Source: Knoellia flava TL1 (GTDB taxonomy: Bacteria > Actinomycetota > Actinomycetes > Actinomycetales > Dermatophilaceae). From it: DNA of 64,000 nucleotides. Both the position numbers and the translations under genes were made by a program. This document shows, piece after piece, positions 19,057-27,541 of the stretch (position 1 is its first letter; each line of letters starts with the position of its first letter). Location of the stretch: positions 62,001 to 126,000 of the forward strand of contig NZ_AVPI01000067.1 in assembly GCF_000768675.1 (NCBI RefSeq), written 5' to 3'. The notes under the pieces are model-generated. The model was given only the letters and a program-made list of their open reading frames with translations, was not told where the DNA came from and ran no database searches.

Positions 19057-20310
19057 TCACTCGCGTCCGACACCCGCCCGCGCTCGATCCATCTCGCCCC
19101 ACTCCGGTCTCAGCCCGGGCAGCACCGTCGAGACGAGGTATGCCGTCCCGGCGATTCCGAGGGCCGGCGCGGCTCCCAGCGCGGTCACGGCGATGCCGCC
19201 GACGACACCTCCGACCGGCAGGCCCGCCCAGGCGAGCGCGTCCGCGAGCGAGCCGACCCGTCCGACGAGGTGGCGCGGGACGCGCTCGAAGAAGAGGGCG
19301 TTGACCGTCGGGTTGACGAACCCGGCGCCGAGGCCGCTGACGACGTTGGCCGCGATGATGACCCAGAGCGGGGCACCGAGGGCGAGCGCGAGGTAGCGCG
19401 GCGCGCCGGAGAGGACGAACCCGGTGAGGAACGCCGTGCGACGGCTGAACCGCCCCGCCATCGTCGTCGCGACGAGGCTCGACGCGACGGCCGCGCCGCC
19501 GTAGAGCACACCGACGAGCCCGACGAGGCTCGCGTCGTAGCCGTTGTCGAGCGCCCACTTCGGGAGCATGACGCCGAGGTAGGCGGCCTCGAGCAGGTTG
19601 GTCACCGTGATCATGAAGAGGATGCTGCGCAGCAGCCGGTCGCGGCGGAGGTAGTCGACCCCGGCGCGCAGCTGGGCGAGGTAGGAGCCCGGCTCCTCGG
19701 CGTCGCGGTGGGAGATGTGCGGGACGAGCAAACCCACGACGAGGGCGCTGAGGAACGACGCGCCGGCCGTCACGGCAACCGTCTCGGCCGCGCCGAAGGC
19801 GGTGACGAGCACGCCGCCGACGCCGGCGCCGACCAGACCGCTGGCGCGGTCGACGGTGCTGTCGAGACCGGTGATCCGCTCGACCGGGATGCCGGTCGCG
19901 TCGGAGACGCCGGGAATCATCGCGTTCCGGGCGCCGTCGCCTGGTCCGCGCACCGCGCCCGCCAGGGCCACGAGGGCGAGGAGGAGCGGGAGGCGGTCAG
20001 GGAGCGCGAGCTGCCCCACGGCATACAGGAGGGGGATGAGGACGAGCAGGGCTCCGCTGACGACGTCGCCGACGACGCTGATGAGCCGCGGTCCGTAGCG
20101 GTCGACGAGCGGTCCGCCGAGGGCCTTGGACAGGACGTAGGGGGCCATCTCGGCGGTGAGCACGAGACCGGCGTAGGCGGCCGACCCGGTCTCCGACAGG
20201 ACGAGCCAGGGGAGCGCGATCGTCGCGATGCGGGACCCCGCGATCGACACGCCCGAGGCCAGGAGCATGCCGTGCAGACTGCGCCGGGAGGGGCGCGGGT
20301 CGGTGCTCAC
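19057..20310 (-). CDS. Major facilitator superfamily transporter
   Basis: The protein has 417 residues and about twelve hydrophobic segments. It resembles the MFS_3 / enterobactin-exporter-like group (SGVSIAGSRIATIALPWL start, GPLVDRYGPR loop between helices 2 and 3). The substrate is unknown. Its GTG start overlaps the stop of the ArsR-type regulator by 3 bases, so the two form an operon with the regulator first. A drug or small-molecule efflux pump with its local repressor is the simplest reading. Confidence 0.88.
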   Translation of the reverse strand: MSTDPRPSRRSLHGMLLASGVSIAGSRIATIALPWLVLSETGSAAYAGLVLTAEMAPYVLSKALGGPLVDRYGPRLISVVGDVVSGALLVLIPLLYAVGQLALPDRLPLLLALVALAGAVRGPGDGARNAMIPGVSDATGIPVERITGLDSTVDRASGLVGAGVGGVLVTAFGAAETVAVTAGASFLSALVVGLLVPHISHRDAEEPGSYLAQLRAGVDYLRRDRLLRSILFMITVTNLLEAAYLGVMLPKWALDNGYDASLVGLVGVLYGGAAVASSLVATTMAGRFSRRTAFLTGFVLSGAPRYLALALGAPLWVIIAANVVSGLGAGFVNPTVNALFFERVPRHLVGRVGSLADALAWAGLPVGGVVGGIAVTALGAAPALGIAGTAYLVSTVLPGLRPEWGEMDRARAGVGRE

Positions 20311-20894
20311 TCCGCGGGCATCCCCGGCGCGCGGAAGACCTCGAGGTTGACCGACACGGGGCGCGCGTCCTCGGGTGCGTCGGTCGTGCCCTGGTGCGGC
20401 CGGTAGCCGCGGATGAGCGTCGTGAGCTCGGTGATGAGGCGGGCGGCCTCGTCGGGGGTGAGGCGCAGGGTGAAGTTGCTGAAGGTGCCGGCGTCCTCCC
20501 ACTCGGGCGGGAGGGTGGCGATCTCGGCGATGGCACGCTGGGCGCTGTCGGCGTAGCCGGCGGCGACGGCCGAGAGGTAGGCCGCCGAGGTCTCGCTGTC
20601 GGCGTCGTGGGTGTCGAAGTAGGTGCGCGCGTGGGCGGCCCGCCACCAGCGGTCGCGGGCGTTGCCCATCTCGGTCGCCTCGACGACGAAGCCGGCCTCG
20701 GCGAGCTGACGGACGTGGTAGCTCGTGGCGCCCGTGTTGACGCCGAGGTGCTCCGCGAGGCGCGAGGCCGTGGCGGGTCCGTGGAGGCGCAGGGCGCTGA
20801 GGATCCGGGGGCGCAGCGGGTGCGTCAGGGCCTTGAGGGTCGTCGCGGTGAGGACGAGGTCCCGCCTCGGGTCCGGCTCCACTGCACGCGACAT
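20307..20894 (-). CDS. ArsR-family winged-helix transcriptional regulator
   Basis: The protein has 195 residues. The N-terminal half is an ArsR/helix_turn_helix_20-type winged helix (LKALTHPLRPRILSAL, ASRLAEHLGVNTGATSYHVR). No metal-binding cysteine pair is visible. The C-terminal half is helical and similar to that in efflux-linked regulators. The ATG at 20894 is supported by a TAAGGT -10 box (20902-20907, minus strand) 7 bases upstream. It probably represses itself and the downstream MFS gene. Confidence 0.87.
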   Translation of the reverse strand: MSRAVEPDPRRDLVLTATTLKALTHPLRPRILSALRLHGPATASRLAEHLGVNTGATSYHVRQLAEAGFVVEATEMGNARDRWWRAAHARTYFDTHDADSETSAAYLSAVAAGYADSAQRAIAEIATLPPEWEDAGTFSNFTLRLTPDEAARLITELTTLIRGYRPHQGTTDAPEDARPVSVNLEVFRAPGMPAE

Positions 20895-20991
20895 GTCGAT
20901 GACCTTACAAAGGAAATTGTGTGGACGCAGTATAGGGGCGCTCCTGCGCGGGTTGAAGGACCCGAAAGGGCGGTGTGACAGACTCGCCGAC

Positions 20992-21216
20992 ATGCGGATC
21001 AGCCATTTCTGGACGCTGATGAACGACGAGTTCGGCGAGACCTACGCACCCACCCTGGCGCGTGACCACGTCCTCGGCGTCCTCGGCGGGCGCAGCGTCG
21101 CGCAGGCGCTCGAGGACGGCGTCCACCCGAGGATCGTCTGGCTCGCGCTCTGCGACGACATGGACGTCCCGCAGGAGCGTCGGCTCGGCCGGGACGACCC
21201 CGCACGGCACGGCTGA
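20992..21216 (+). CDS. DUF3046 domain protein
   Basis: The protein has 74 residues. The sequence starts MRISHFWTLMNDEFG and continues LARDHVLGVLGGRS and PRIVWLALCDDMDVP, typical of DUF3046, a small actinobacterial family usually found near recA. Function is unknown. A CAGACT hexamer (20979-20984) lies 7 bases before the ATG, a weak match to the leaderless pattern. It is divergent from the ArsR regulator and followed 3 bases later by the nitronate monooxygenase. Confidence 0.88.
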   Translation: MRISHFWTLMNDEFGETYAPTLARDHVLGVLGGRSVAQALEDGVHPRIVWLALCDDMDVPQERRLGRDDPARHG

Positions 21217-21219
21217 GCC

Positions 21220-22227
21220 GTGACCCTCCTCGACCGGCGGCTCGTCCTCGCGCCCATGGCCGGCGGTCCGAGCACCGTCGGTCTCGCCGCGGCGGTCACG
21301 GCGGCCGGTGGGTTCGGCTTCCTCGCCGGGGCCTACCTCGCGCCCGACCGGCTGCGCGACGACATCGTCCTGCTGCGGGCCGCCGCCGGCGCCGCGTCGT
21401 TCGGCGTCAACCTCTTCGCGCCCTCGCCCTACGAGCCGGGCAGCGCCGCCCGGGTCCTCGAGTACGCCGCGCGCCTCCAGCCGCTCGCCGACAAGGCCGG
21501 GGTCGGACTGGGGGAGTCGATCCACGACGACGACTCCTTCGACGCCAAGATCGAGGTCGTCCTCGCCGAGCGGCCGGCCGTCGTCTCCTTCGCCTTCGCG
21601 TGGCCGCCCGCCGACGTCGTCGACCGGTTGCAGGCGGCCGGCATCGAGGTCTGGGTGACGGTCAACGACGCGGGCGAGACGGCCTGGGCCGACGCGCTCG
21701 GCGTCGACGCGATCGTCGCGCAGGGGTGGGAGGCGGGCGGACACCGCGGTGGCCCCGTCGACACCGGACACCATCAGGCGCCCACGCGGATGTTGCTCCA
21801 GAGCATCCGCCAGCTCACCTCGCTGCCGGTCATCGCGGCCGGTGGGGTCGGCGACGGCGCGCACGTCGCCGCCCTCCTCGATGCCGGTGCCCACGCAGTC
21901 GCCTGCGGCACGGCCTTCCTGCGCGCCGACGAGGCGGGCACGGCCGAGGTGCACCGCCACGAGCTCGGCGTCCGGTCCGACACGGTCGTCACACGCGCCT
22001 TCACCGGCCGCAGCGCGCGGGCCCTCGTCACGTCGTGGACCGAGGTCTTCACGGAGGTCGCGCCGGCGGCCTACCCGCAGGTGCACCACCTCACCGCGCC
22101 GCTGCGCTCGCACGGCAAGGCGACGGGGCAGCCCGACCTCGTCCACCTCTGGGCGGGCACGGGCCACCGCACTGCCCGGCAGGCGCCGGCGGCCGAGATC
22201 GTCGCCGAGCTCTCGTCGCGCCTCTGA
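21220..22227 (+). CDS. Nitronate monooxygenase family flavoprotein
   Basis: This FMN-dependent TIM-barrel enzyme of 335 residues belongs to the 2-nitropropane dioxygenase family and oxidises alkyl nitronates. Key motifs are LAPMAGGPST at the N-terminus, QGWEAGGHRGG around the phosphate-binding/active histidine, and IAAGGVGDGAHVAALLDAGA for FMN phosphate. The GTG start lies 3 bases after the DUF3046 stop, so it is likely translationally coupled. An enoyl-reductase-like role cannot be excluded, but the barrel motifs favour NMO. Confidence 0.88.
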   Translation: MTLLDRRLVLAPMAGGPSTVGLAAAVTAAGGFGFLAGAYLAPDRLRDDIVLLRAAAGAASFGVNLFAPSPYEPGSAARVLEYAARLQPLADKAGVGLGESIHDDDSFDAKIEVVLAERPAVVSFAFAWPPADVVDRLQAAGIEVWVTVNDAGETAWADALGVDAIVAQGWEAGGHRGGPVDTGHHQAPTRMLLQSIRQLTSLPVIAAGGVGDGAHVAALLDAGAHAVACGTAFLRADEAGTAEVHRHELGVRSDTVVTRAFTGRSARALVTSWTEVFTEVAPAAYPQVHHLTAPLRSHGKATGQPDLVHLWAGTGHRTARQAPAAEIVAELSSRL

Positions 22228-22245
22228 TCCGAGCCGCTCGCGGGC

Positions 22246-23157
22246 TCAGGCCTCGGCGGTGCCCTGGTGGTAGAGCTGCTGCCAGTGACCCCGCTCGCGC
22301 ACCCACAGCGACGAGCGCAGCGTCGAGCCGGAGTCCGTCACCGAGCGCCACAGGAGGAGCATCGCGTCCGGACCGACCGGCATACAGGAGAGGACGTCGA
22401 GGGAGGCCTCCTCCTCGAGGGGGCCGATCTCGTCGAGGATCGCCTCGCGCGTCCACAGCCGGCCGGAGCGACCGACCTCGGACCACTGCGGGTGGAGCAG
22501 CGCCGCGACGGCGGCCGGGTCGCTGCGGACCTCGTCGGTGAGCAGGGAGCGCTCGAGGGCGATGACCTGCTCGGCGTCGGACGGCCCGGAGTCGTCGGCG
22601 AGCGTCGTGAAGAGGTCGGGCTCGGGCGCCTCCGCCGCGGTCGGCGCCGCGGTCGCGGGGGCGGGGTGGCCGGGGGAGTCCTGGCCTCGGCCCTTCCAGC
22701 CGGGACCCGGGTCCGGCACGGCACCTCTCTGGTATGCCGTCGCCGCACCGTTCGCGAGCCGGTCCGCCTCCTCGTTGAGGACGTGGCCGGAGTGTCCCTT
22801 GACCCACTCGAAACGGACCCGGTCCCAGCGGCCGGTCATCGCCTCGTCGAGCGCCTTCATGATCTCGACGTTGAGGACGGGCTTGCCGTCGCCCTTCTTC
22901 CAGCCCTTGCGCTTCCAGCCGGCCATCCACTGGGTGACGGAGTTGATGACGTACTTGCTGTCGCAGAGGATGACGAGGTCCTCGTCGGCGCCCGCCGTCT
23001 GCTGGAGCAGGTCGAGGACAGCGGTGAGCTCGCCCTGGTTGTTCGTGCCGTGGGGCCAGCCCCCGGCCGCCCAGTGGTCCTCGTCGACGTACCAGGCCCA
23101 CCCCGCGGGTCCGGGGTTGCCGAGGGCCGAGCCGTCCGCCGCCGCATGAATCGTCAC
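22246..23157 (-). CDS. Ribonuclease HI fused to an NTF2/DUF4440-like domain
   Basis: The protein has 303 residues. Residues 1-145 form a complete RNase HI: D8 (AADGSALGN), E43 (NNQGEL), D66 (CDSKYV) and D132 (NEEADRLA) match the four catalytic acids, and VKGHSGH is present. A proline/alanine-rich linker (about 150-185) leads to a C-terminal DUF4440/SnoaL-like fold (ALERSLLTDEV, LLHPQWSEVGRSGRLW). RNase HI degrades RNA in RNA-DNA hybrids; the role of the fused domain is unknown. The GTG at 23157 starts right at the RNase fold. A longer form would overlap the divergent gene. Confidence 0.87.
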   Translation of the reverse strand: MTIHAAADGSALGNPGPAGWAWYVDEDHWAAGGWPHGTNNQGELTAVLDLLQQTAGADEDLVILCDSKYVINSVTQWMAGWKRKGWKKGDGKPVLNVEIMKALDEAMTGRWDRVRFEWVKGHSGHVLNEEADRLANGAATAYQRGAVPDPGPGWKGRGQDSPGHPAPATAAPTAAEAPEPDLFTTLADDSGPSDAEQVIALERSLLTDEVRSDPAAVAALLHPQWSEVGRSGRLWTREAILDEIGPLEEEASLDVLSCMPVGPDAMLLLWRSVTDSGSTLRSSLWVRERGHWQQLYHQGTAEA

Positions 23158-23192
23158 GGCGGAGGAGTCTGCCAGTTGCCTAGGGTGGCTCC

Positions 23193-23651
23193 GTGGACCA
23201 GTCACACGCGGACGTGCGCACGCAGCGCTTTCTCGAGCTCGATCCGATGGTCGCCTACCGGTTGTGGGCGCTGCGGTCCGAGGTCTTCGTCATCGAGCAG
23301 GAGGCGCTCTACCTCGACCTCGACGGGCGCGACACCGAGCCCGGGACGTGGCACGTGTGGTGCGCGGACGGTGACGGGGTGCCTGTCGCGACGCTGCGGG
23401 TGCTCGACGACGGTGGTGTCCGGCGGGTCGGCCGGGTCGCGACGGACGAGGGGCACCGCGGTCGCGGGCTGGCGGCGGCGATGATGCGCGAGGTGCTGTC
23501 GCGGTGGGGCAGCGAGCCGATGGTCCTCGACGCCCAGGTGCGGCTCGCCGACTGGTACGGCCGGTTCGGGTTCGTCGTCTCGGGCGACGAGTTCGAGGAC
23601 GAGGACGGGATGCCGCACCTGCCGATGCGGCGCGAGGGCGCGTCCGGCTGA
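23193..23651 (+). CDS. GNAT acetyltransferase, ElaA-like
   Basis: The protein has 152 residues. Acetyl-CoA-binding motif A is visible as RVATDEGHRGRGLAAAMM. The N-terminal region (MVAYRLWALRSEVFVIEQ) and the aromatic-rich tail (WYGRFGFVVSGDEFEDEDG) match the ElaA group. The substrate is unknown. A TAGGGT -10 box (23181-23186) is 6 bases before the GTG start. It diverges from the RNase HI gene with 35 bp between starts, so the two -10 regions share one short interval. Confidence 0.87.
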   Translation: MDQSHADVRTQRFLELDPMVAYRLWALRSEVFVIEQEALYLDLDGRDTEPGTWHVWCADGDGVPVATLRVLDDGGVRRVGRVATDEGHRGRGLAAAMMREVLSRWGSEPMVLDAQVRLADWYGRFGFVVSGDEFEDEDGMPHLPMRREGASG

Positions 23652-23708
23652 GACTCGTCGGGAGGTCGGCCGGGAGGTTCGCGGCGTGTCGTCGTGTCGC
23701 TCCCGCCA

Positions 23709-23724
23709 TCGAACACGTGTTCGT
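23709..23724. promoter_or_regulatory. SOS box (LexA operator) upstream of recA
   Basis: TCGAACACGTGTTCGT at 23709-23724 contains CGAAC-N4-GTTCG, a perfect match to the actinobacterial/Bacillus-type LexA site. It lies about 180 bp upstream of recA, implying DNA-damage induction of recA-recX. lexA itself is not in this window. Confidence 0.9.
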
Positions 23725-23900
23725 CTACTGTTGTCCACAGGTCGCCGGACCCCCAGCACCTGTCCACAGCTCCACGGCAGCTGCGGACGGCTGTCGGTGC
23801 GGAGACCTAGCGTCTGACCCGAGATCGCGACGAGACCGACCGCGGACAGAGGTCGCCGGCGGGCGCGCACATCGAACGACACAGGAAGAGCAGGTGCGAC

Positions 23901-24956
23901 ATGGCTGCAGCAGCCGTCACGAACGACCGCGAGAAGTCCCTGGGAGTGGTCCTCGGGCAGATCGAGAAGCAGCACGGCAAGGGTGCGGTCATGCGCCTCG
24001 GCGACGACGTGCGCCCGCCCATCGAGGTCATCCCCACCGGGTCGATCTCCCTCGACGTCGCCCTCGGCATCGGCGGCCTGCCCCGTGGCCGTGTCGTCGA
24101 GGTCTACGGTCCGGAGAGCTCGGGCAAGACGACCGTCGCCCTCCACGCGGTGGCCAACGCGCAGCGAGCCGGCGGCATCGCGGCGTTCATCGACGCCGAG
24201 CACGCCCTCGACCCGGAGTACGCCGCGAAGCTCGGCGTCGACACCGACAACCTGCTCGTCTCCCAGCCCGACACCGGTGAGCAGGCGCTCGAGATCGCCG
24301 ACATGCTCATCCGCTCCGGCGCCCTCGACATCATCGTCATCGACTCCGTCGCCGCCCTCGTGCCGCGCGCCGAGATCGAGGGCGAGATGGGCGACAGCCA
24401 CGTCGGTCTCCAGGCCCGCCTCATGAGCCAGGCCCTGCGCAAGATCACCGGTGCCCTCAACAACACCGGCACGACCGCGATCTTCATCAACCAGCTCCGC
24501 GAGAAGATCGGCGTCATGTTCGGCTCGCCCGAGACGACGACCGGTGGCAAGGCGCTCAAGTTCTACGCCTCGGTCCGCCTCGACGTCCGTCGCATCGAGA
24601 CGCTCAAGGACGGCACCGACCCGGTCGGCAACCGCACCCGCGTCAAGGTCGTCAAGAACAAGGTCTCGCCGCCGTTCAAGCAGGCCGAGTTCGACATCCT
24701 CTACGGGCAGGGCATCTCCCGCGAGGGTGGCCTCATCGACATGGGCGTCGAGCACGGCTTCGTCCGCAAGGCCGGCGCTTGGTACACCTACGACGGCGAC
24801 CAGCTCGGCCAGGGCAAGGAGAACGCCCGCAACTTCCTCAAGGACAACCCCGACCTCTCCGACGAGCTCGAGAAGAAGATCAAGGAGAAGCTCGGCATCG
24901 GCCCGCAGGTCGACAAGCCCCTCGAGGTCGTGCCCGAGGTCCCGGTCGACTTCTGA
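23901..24956 (+). CDS. recA: Recombinase RecA
   Basis: The protein has 351 residues and no intein. It coats single-stranded DNA, drives strand exchange and triggers LexA cleavage. Walker A is GPESSGKT (70-77). Further motifs are [35 protein letters not shown], the L2 loop region [21 protein letters not shown], and [14 protein letters not shown]. It is full-length for Actinobacteria. The ATG follows an AGGAAGAGCAGGT ribosome-binding region. It forms an operon with recX 17 bases downstream and is controlled by the SOS box at 23709. Confidence 0.98.
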   Translation: MAAAAVTNDREKSLGVVLGQIEKQHGKGAVMRLGDDVRPPIEVIPTGSISLDVALGIGGLPRGRVVEVYGPESSGKTTVALHAVANAQRAGGIAAFIDAEHALDPEYAAKLGVDTDNLLVSQPDTGEQALEIADMLIRSGALDIIVIDSVAALVPRAEIEGEMGDSHVGLQARLMSQALRKITGALNNTGTTAIFINQLREKIGVMFGSPETTTGGKALKFYASVRLDVRRIETLKDGTDPVGNRTRVKVVKNKVSPPFKQAEFDILYGQGISREGGLIDMGVEHGFVRKAGAWYTYDGDQLGQGKENARNFLKDNPDLSDELEKKIKEKLGIGPQVDKPLEVVPEVPVDF

Positions 24957-24973
24957 GCCGAACCCGACCCCGT

Positions 24974-25666
24974 ATGCCGTCCCCGGACTCTTGGTCCTCG
25001 TCGTCCCCGCCGCCCTCGTGGGCGGCGGGGACGACCCCGTCTCCCGACGAGCTGAGGGTCGCTCTCGACGAGCACTCGTCATCGACGTCTCCACGGTCGC
25101 GTGCACGGTCTGGTCGGTCTGCTCGCTCCGGTGACCGACGGTCCGTGCCGCCCCCGCCGGACACGGCGGTCGAGGGTGTCGAGCCCGACGCCCATGACGT
25201 CGCGCGCCAGATCGTCCTGCGACAGCTCACCAACGCCCCGAAGTCCCGGTCGCAGCTCGAGCAGGTCCTCGCGAGGAAGGGCTGCGACCCCGACGTCGCC
25301 GCCACCGTCCTCGACCGCATGGAGGAGGTCGGGCTCGTCGACGACGAGGCCTACGCCGGGATGCTCGTCCGCTCCCAGCAGGCCGGTCGCGGGCTGGCCC
25401 GGCGCGCGCTCGCGCAGAATCTGCGTCAGAAGGGCGTGAGCGACGAGGTCGCCGAGACCGTGCTCGACGAGGTCGACCCGGCGGCCGAGGAGGGGCGGGC
25501 CCGCGAGCTCGTCGAGAAACGGCTGCGTCGGCTCCACGGCCTCGACGCCACGGTCCAGATGCGGCGGCTGGCAGGGCTGCTCGCGCGCAAGGGCTACCCG
25601 TCCGACGTGTCGATGCGGGTCATCCGCGAGGCCATCGCCACCGCCGACGAGCACCGGCGCGACTGA
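24974..25666 (+). CDS. recX: Regulatory protein RecX
   Basis: The protein has 230 residues. It binds RecA filaments and limits recombinase activity. After a poorly conserved S/P/R-rich N-terminus (about 1-70) the RecX three-helix repeats appear: ARQIVLRQLTNAPKSRSQLEQVLARKG, VVDRMEEVGLVDDEAYAGMLVRSQ and ARRALAQNLRQKGVSDE. The ATG at 24974 lies inside a GTATGCCG octamer (24972-24979). A later start nearer the conserved core cannot be excluded. It is co-transcribed with recA. Confidence 0.9.
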   Translation: MPSPDSWSSSSPPPSWAAGTTPSPDELRVALDEHSSSTSPRSRARSGRSARSGDRRSVPPPPDTAVEGVEPDAHDVARQIVLRQLTNAPKSRSQLEQVLARKGCDPDVAATVLDRMEEVGLVDDEAYAGMLVRSQQAGRGLARRALAQNLRQKGVSDEVAETVLDEVDPAAEEGRARELVEKRLRRLHGLDATVQMRRLAGLLARKGYPSDVSMRVIREAIATADEHRRD

Positions 25667-25705
25667 CGCCCGCCGGCTGCTGCTCCGGCGCGTCGAGCGC
25701 AGGCA

Positions 25706-25748
25706 CGCCGAAGGGGCGGGGACCGTGACAATCCCCGTCCCTTCGGCG
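25706..25748. terminator. Bidirectional hairpin between recX and yceI-like gene
   Basis: A 17-bp stem with one mismatch (25706-25722 with 25732-25748, core GCCGAAGGGGCGGGG) and a 9-base loop lies between the convergent recX and YceI genes. It is a likely bidirectional terminator without a T-tract. Confidence 0.85.
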
Positions 25749-25762
25749 GTTGCTGCGTGTCC

Positions 25763-26392
25763 TCAGACGGCGGCCGGCACTTGGGCGATGGCCGAGATGT
25801 CGAACTCGAGCGTGACCTTCTCGCTCACGAGGACGCCGCCCGTCTCGAGGGCGGCGTTGAAGGCCAGGCCCCAGTCACCGCGGTCGATCGTCGTCGCACC
25901 CTCGAAGCCGATGCGGGTGTTGCCGTAGGGGTCCTTCGCCGAGCCGGTCTCCTCGAAGTCGATGGTGACCGGGTTGGTCGTCGCGTTGATCGTCAGGTCG
26001 CCGGTGATGCTCCAGACGGCGCCCTGGCGGGCGACCTTCGTCGACACGAAGGTGATCGAGGGGTGGTTCTCGACGTCGAAGAAGTCAGGGGTCTTGAGGT
26101 GGCCGTCGCGCTGCTCGTTGCCGGTCGTGACCGAGGCGGCGGCGATGGTGACGGTGACCGAGGAGGCGGCCGGGTTGACGGTGTCGACGTGGGCGGTGCC
26201 CTCGAACTCCTCGAAGCTGCCGCGGACCTTGGTGACCATCGCGTGGCGGGCCGAGAAGCCAAGGCGCGAGTGGCTCGGGTCGAGGACGTAATGGCCGGCG
26301 ATGTCGGAGACGTAGGCCGAGCTCGCGGCCGGGGCGGGCTGCGCGGCGACGGTGGTCGTGGCGGTCTTGGGGGAGCGGGAGAAGAGGCCCAT
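25763..26392 (-). CDS. YceI-family lipocalin-like protein
   Basis: The protein has 209 residues and an eight-stranded YceI barrel that binds polyisoprenoids or other amphiphiles. Hallmarks are YVLDPSHSRLGFSARHAM, VRGSFEEFEGTAHVD, DFFDVENHPSITFVSTKV and DRGDWGLAFNAALETGGVLVSEKVTLEFD. No signal peptide is visible; the short N-terminus (MGLFSRSPK) suggests a cytoplasmic location. A longer TTG-start form would read through the promoter repeats, so the ATG at 26392 is preferred. Two 18-bp direct repeats lie directly upstream. Confidence 0.88.
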   Translation of the reverse strand: MGLFSRSPKTATTTVAAQPAPAASSAYVSDIAGHYVLDPSHSRLGFSARHAMVTKVRGSFEEFEGTAHVDTVNPAASSVTVTIAAASVTTGNEQRDGHLKTPDFFDVENHPSITFVSTKVARQGAVWSITGDLTINATTNPVTIDFEETGSAKDPYGNTRIGFEGATTIDRGDWGLAFNAALETGGVLVSEKVTLEFDISAIAQVPAAV

Positions 26393-26412
26393 GGTGCGTG
26401 TCCTTCGTCGAG

Positions 26413-26464
26413 TAGTTGTTGTTTCAAGTAAGACGATGACAGCAAATAGTTGTTGTGTCAAGTA
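26413..26464. promoter_or_regulatory. Paired 18-bp direct repeats, candidate operator
   Basis: TAGTTGTTGTTTCAAGTA at 26413-26430 and TAGTTGTTGTGTCAAGTA at 26447-26464 differ at one position and start 34 bases apart, about three helical turns. They are far more A+T-rich than the surroundings and sit immediately upstream of the YceI gene (20 bp from its ATG). On the minus strand each reads TTGAMACAACAACTA, containing -35-like TTGACA/TTGAAA. A MarR-type operator is possible; no adjacent regulator gene exists. Confidence 0.65.
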
Positions 26465-26541
26465 TTCGTTTGCCGAACGCGTGCGCTGGTTGCTCGGGCA
26501 CGGGCACTCTGGTGGTCAGCCGCGAGGAAGGGGCGCTGCAC

Positions 26542-27516
26542 ATGACCGCGCACGACGGGGTAGTGCCCGCTCCCGGGGGCGGCCGGGGACGGACCGGTCC
26601 ACGGTGGCTCACCGACGGAGGTCTGGAGACGGACCTGGTCTTCCACCACGGGGTGGAGCTGCCCCGCTTCGCCGCGTACCCCTTGCTCGACAGCCCGCGA
26701 GGGCAGGCGCTGCTCACCGACTACTTCTCCGGGTACGCCGACGTCGCCGCGAGGGTGGGCGCCGGTCTCCTGCTGGAGACGCCGACGTGGCGCGCGAACC
26801 CGGACTGGATCACCGCTGTCGGTGGCGCCCCTGACGACGTCCGTCGCGTCAACGTCGAGAGCGTCGTCCTCCTGGCTGCACTCGGCGAGTCGCTCATCGC
26901 GTCAGGTGTCCTGCCTTCCGAAGGGTCGGACTACGCCAGCTTCCGCGTGAGCGGGACGATCGGCCCGCGAGGCGACGGCTACGTCGCCGGCGAGCAGCGG
27001 TCGGCCGACGAGTTCGCGACCTAACACCTTCCCCAGGTGACGGCCTTCGCGGAGAGCGGAGCGACCCGCGTGGCGGCCTACACGCTGACGACCGTCGCCG
27101 AGGCCGTGGGGGTGGTCGAGGCACGCGCGTCCACACGGTCGACGTCGCAGTCTCGTTCACCGTGGAGACCGACGGACGCCTCCCTGACGGCACCCCGCTG
27201 GGCGAGGCCGTCGCGTCGCTGTGGGAGCAGGGGCCGCCGGAGGAGCTGCTCGTCAACTGCGCGCACCCGAGCCATGTGGCAGCAGCCCTTGCCGACGACC
27301 CTCGTGGGTCAGCAACGTCACGGGGTTGCGGGTGAACGCCTCGCGGCAGTCGCACGCCGGCTCGACGCCGCCGAGGTCCTCGACGAGGGCGACATCGTCG
27401 ACCTCGTGGCCGAGCACGAGCGCCTCGCCGCCCGGCTCCCGAACCTCGACGTCGTGGGTGGCTGCTGTGGCACCGACGTCCGCCACGTCGCCGCCCTGTG
27501 GGGCGTGGGCGCCTGA
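26542..27516 (+). pseudogene. Homocysteine S-methyltransferase family, decayed
   Basis: Conserved blocks of a homocysteine/S-methylmethionine methyltransferase occur in order but not in one frame. They are DGGLETDLVFHHGVELPRF, a TAA at 27022-27024 where a tyrosine codon is expected (then HLPQVTAFAESGATRV), a second frame from about 27129 ([40 protein letters not shown] with a zinc cysteine), a third frame from about 27305 ([18 protein letters not shown]), and the first frame again from about 27353 ([21 protein letters not shown] with the other two cysteines). One nonsense change plus three shifts of the same sense are needed. The start follows GAGGAAGGGG. Confidence 0.85.
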
Positions 27517-27541
27517 GCCAGGACGTACCCTTGTCGGTGCG

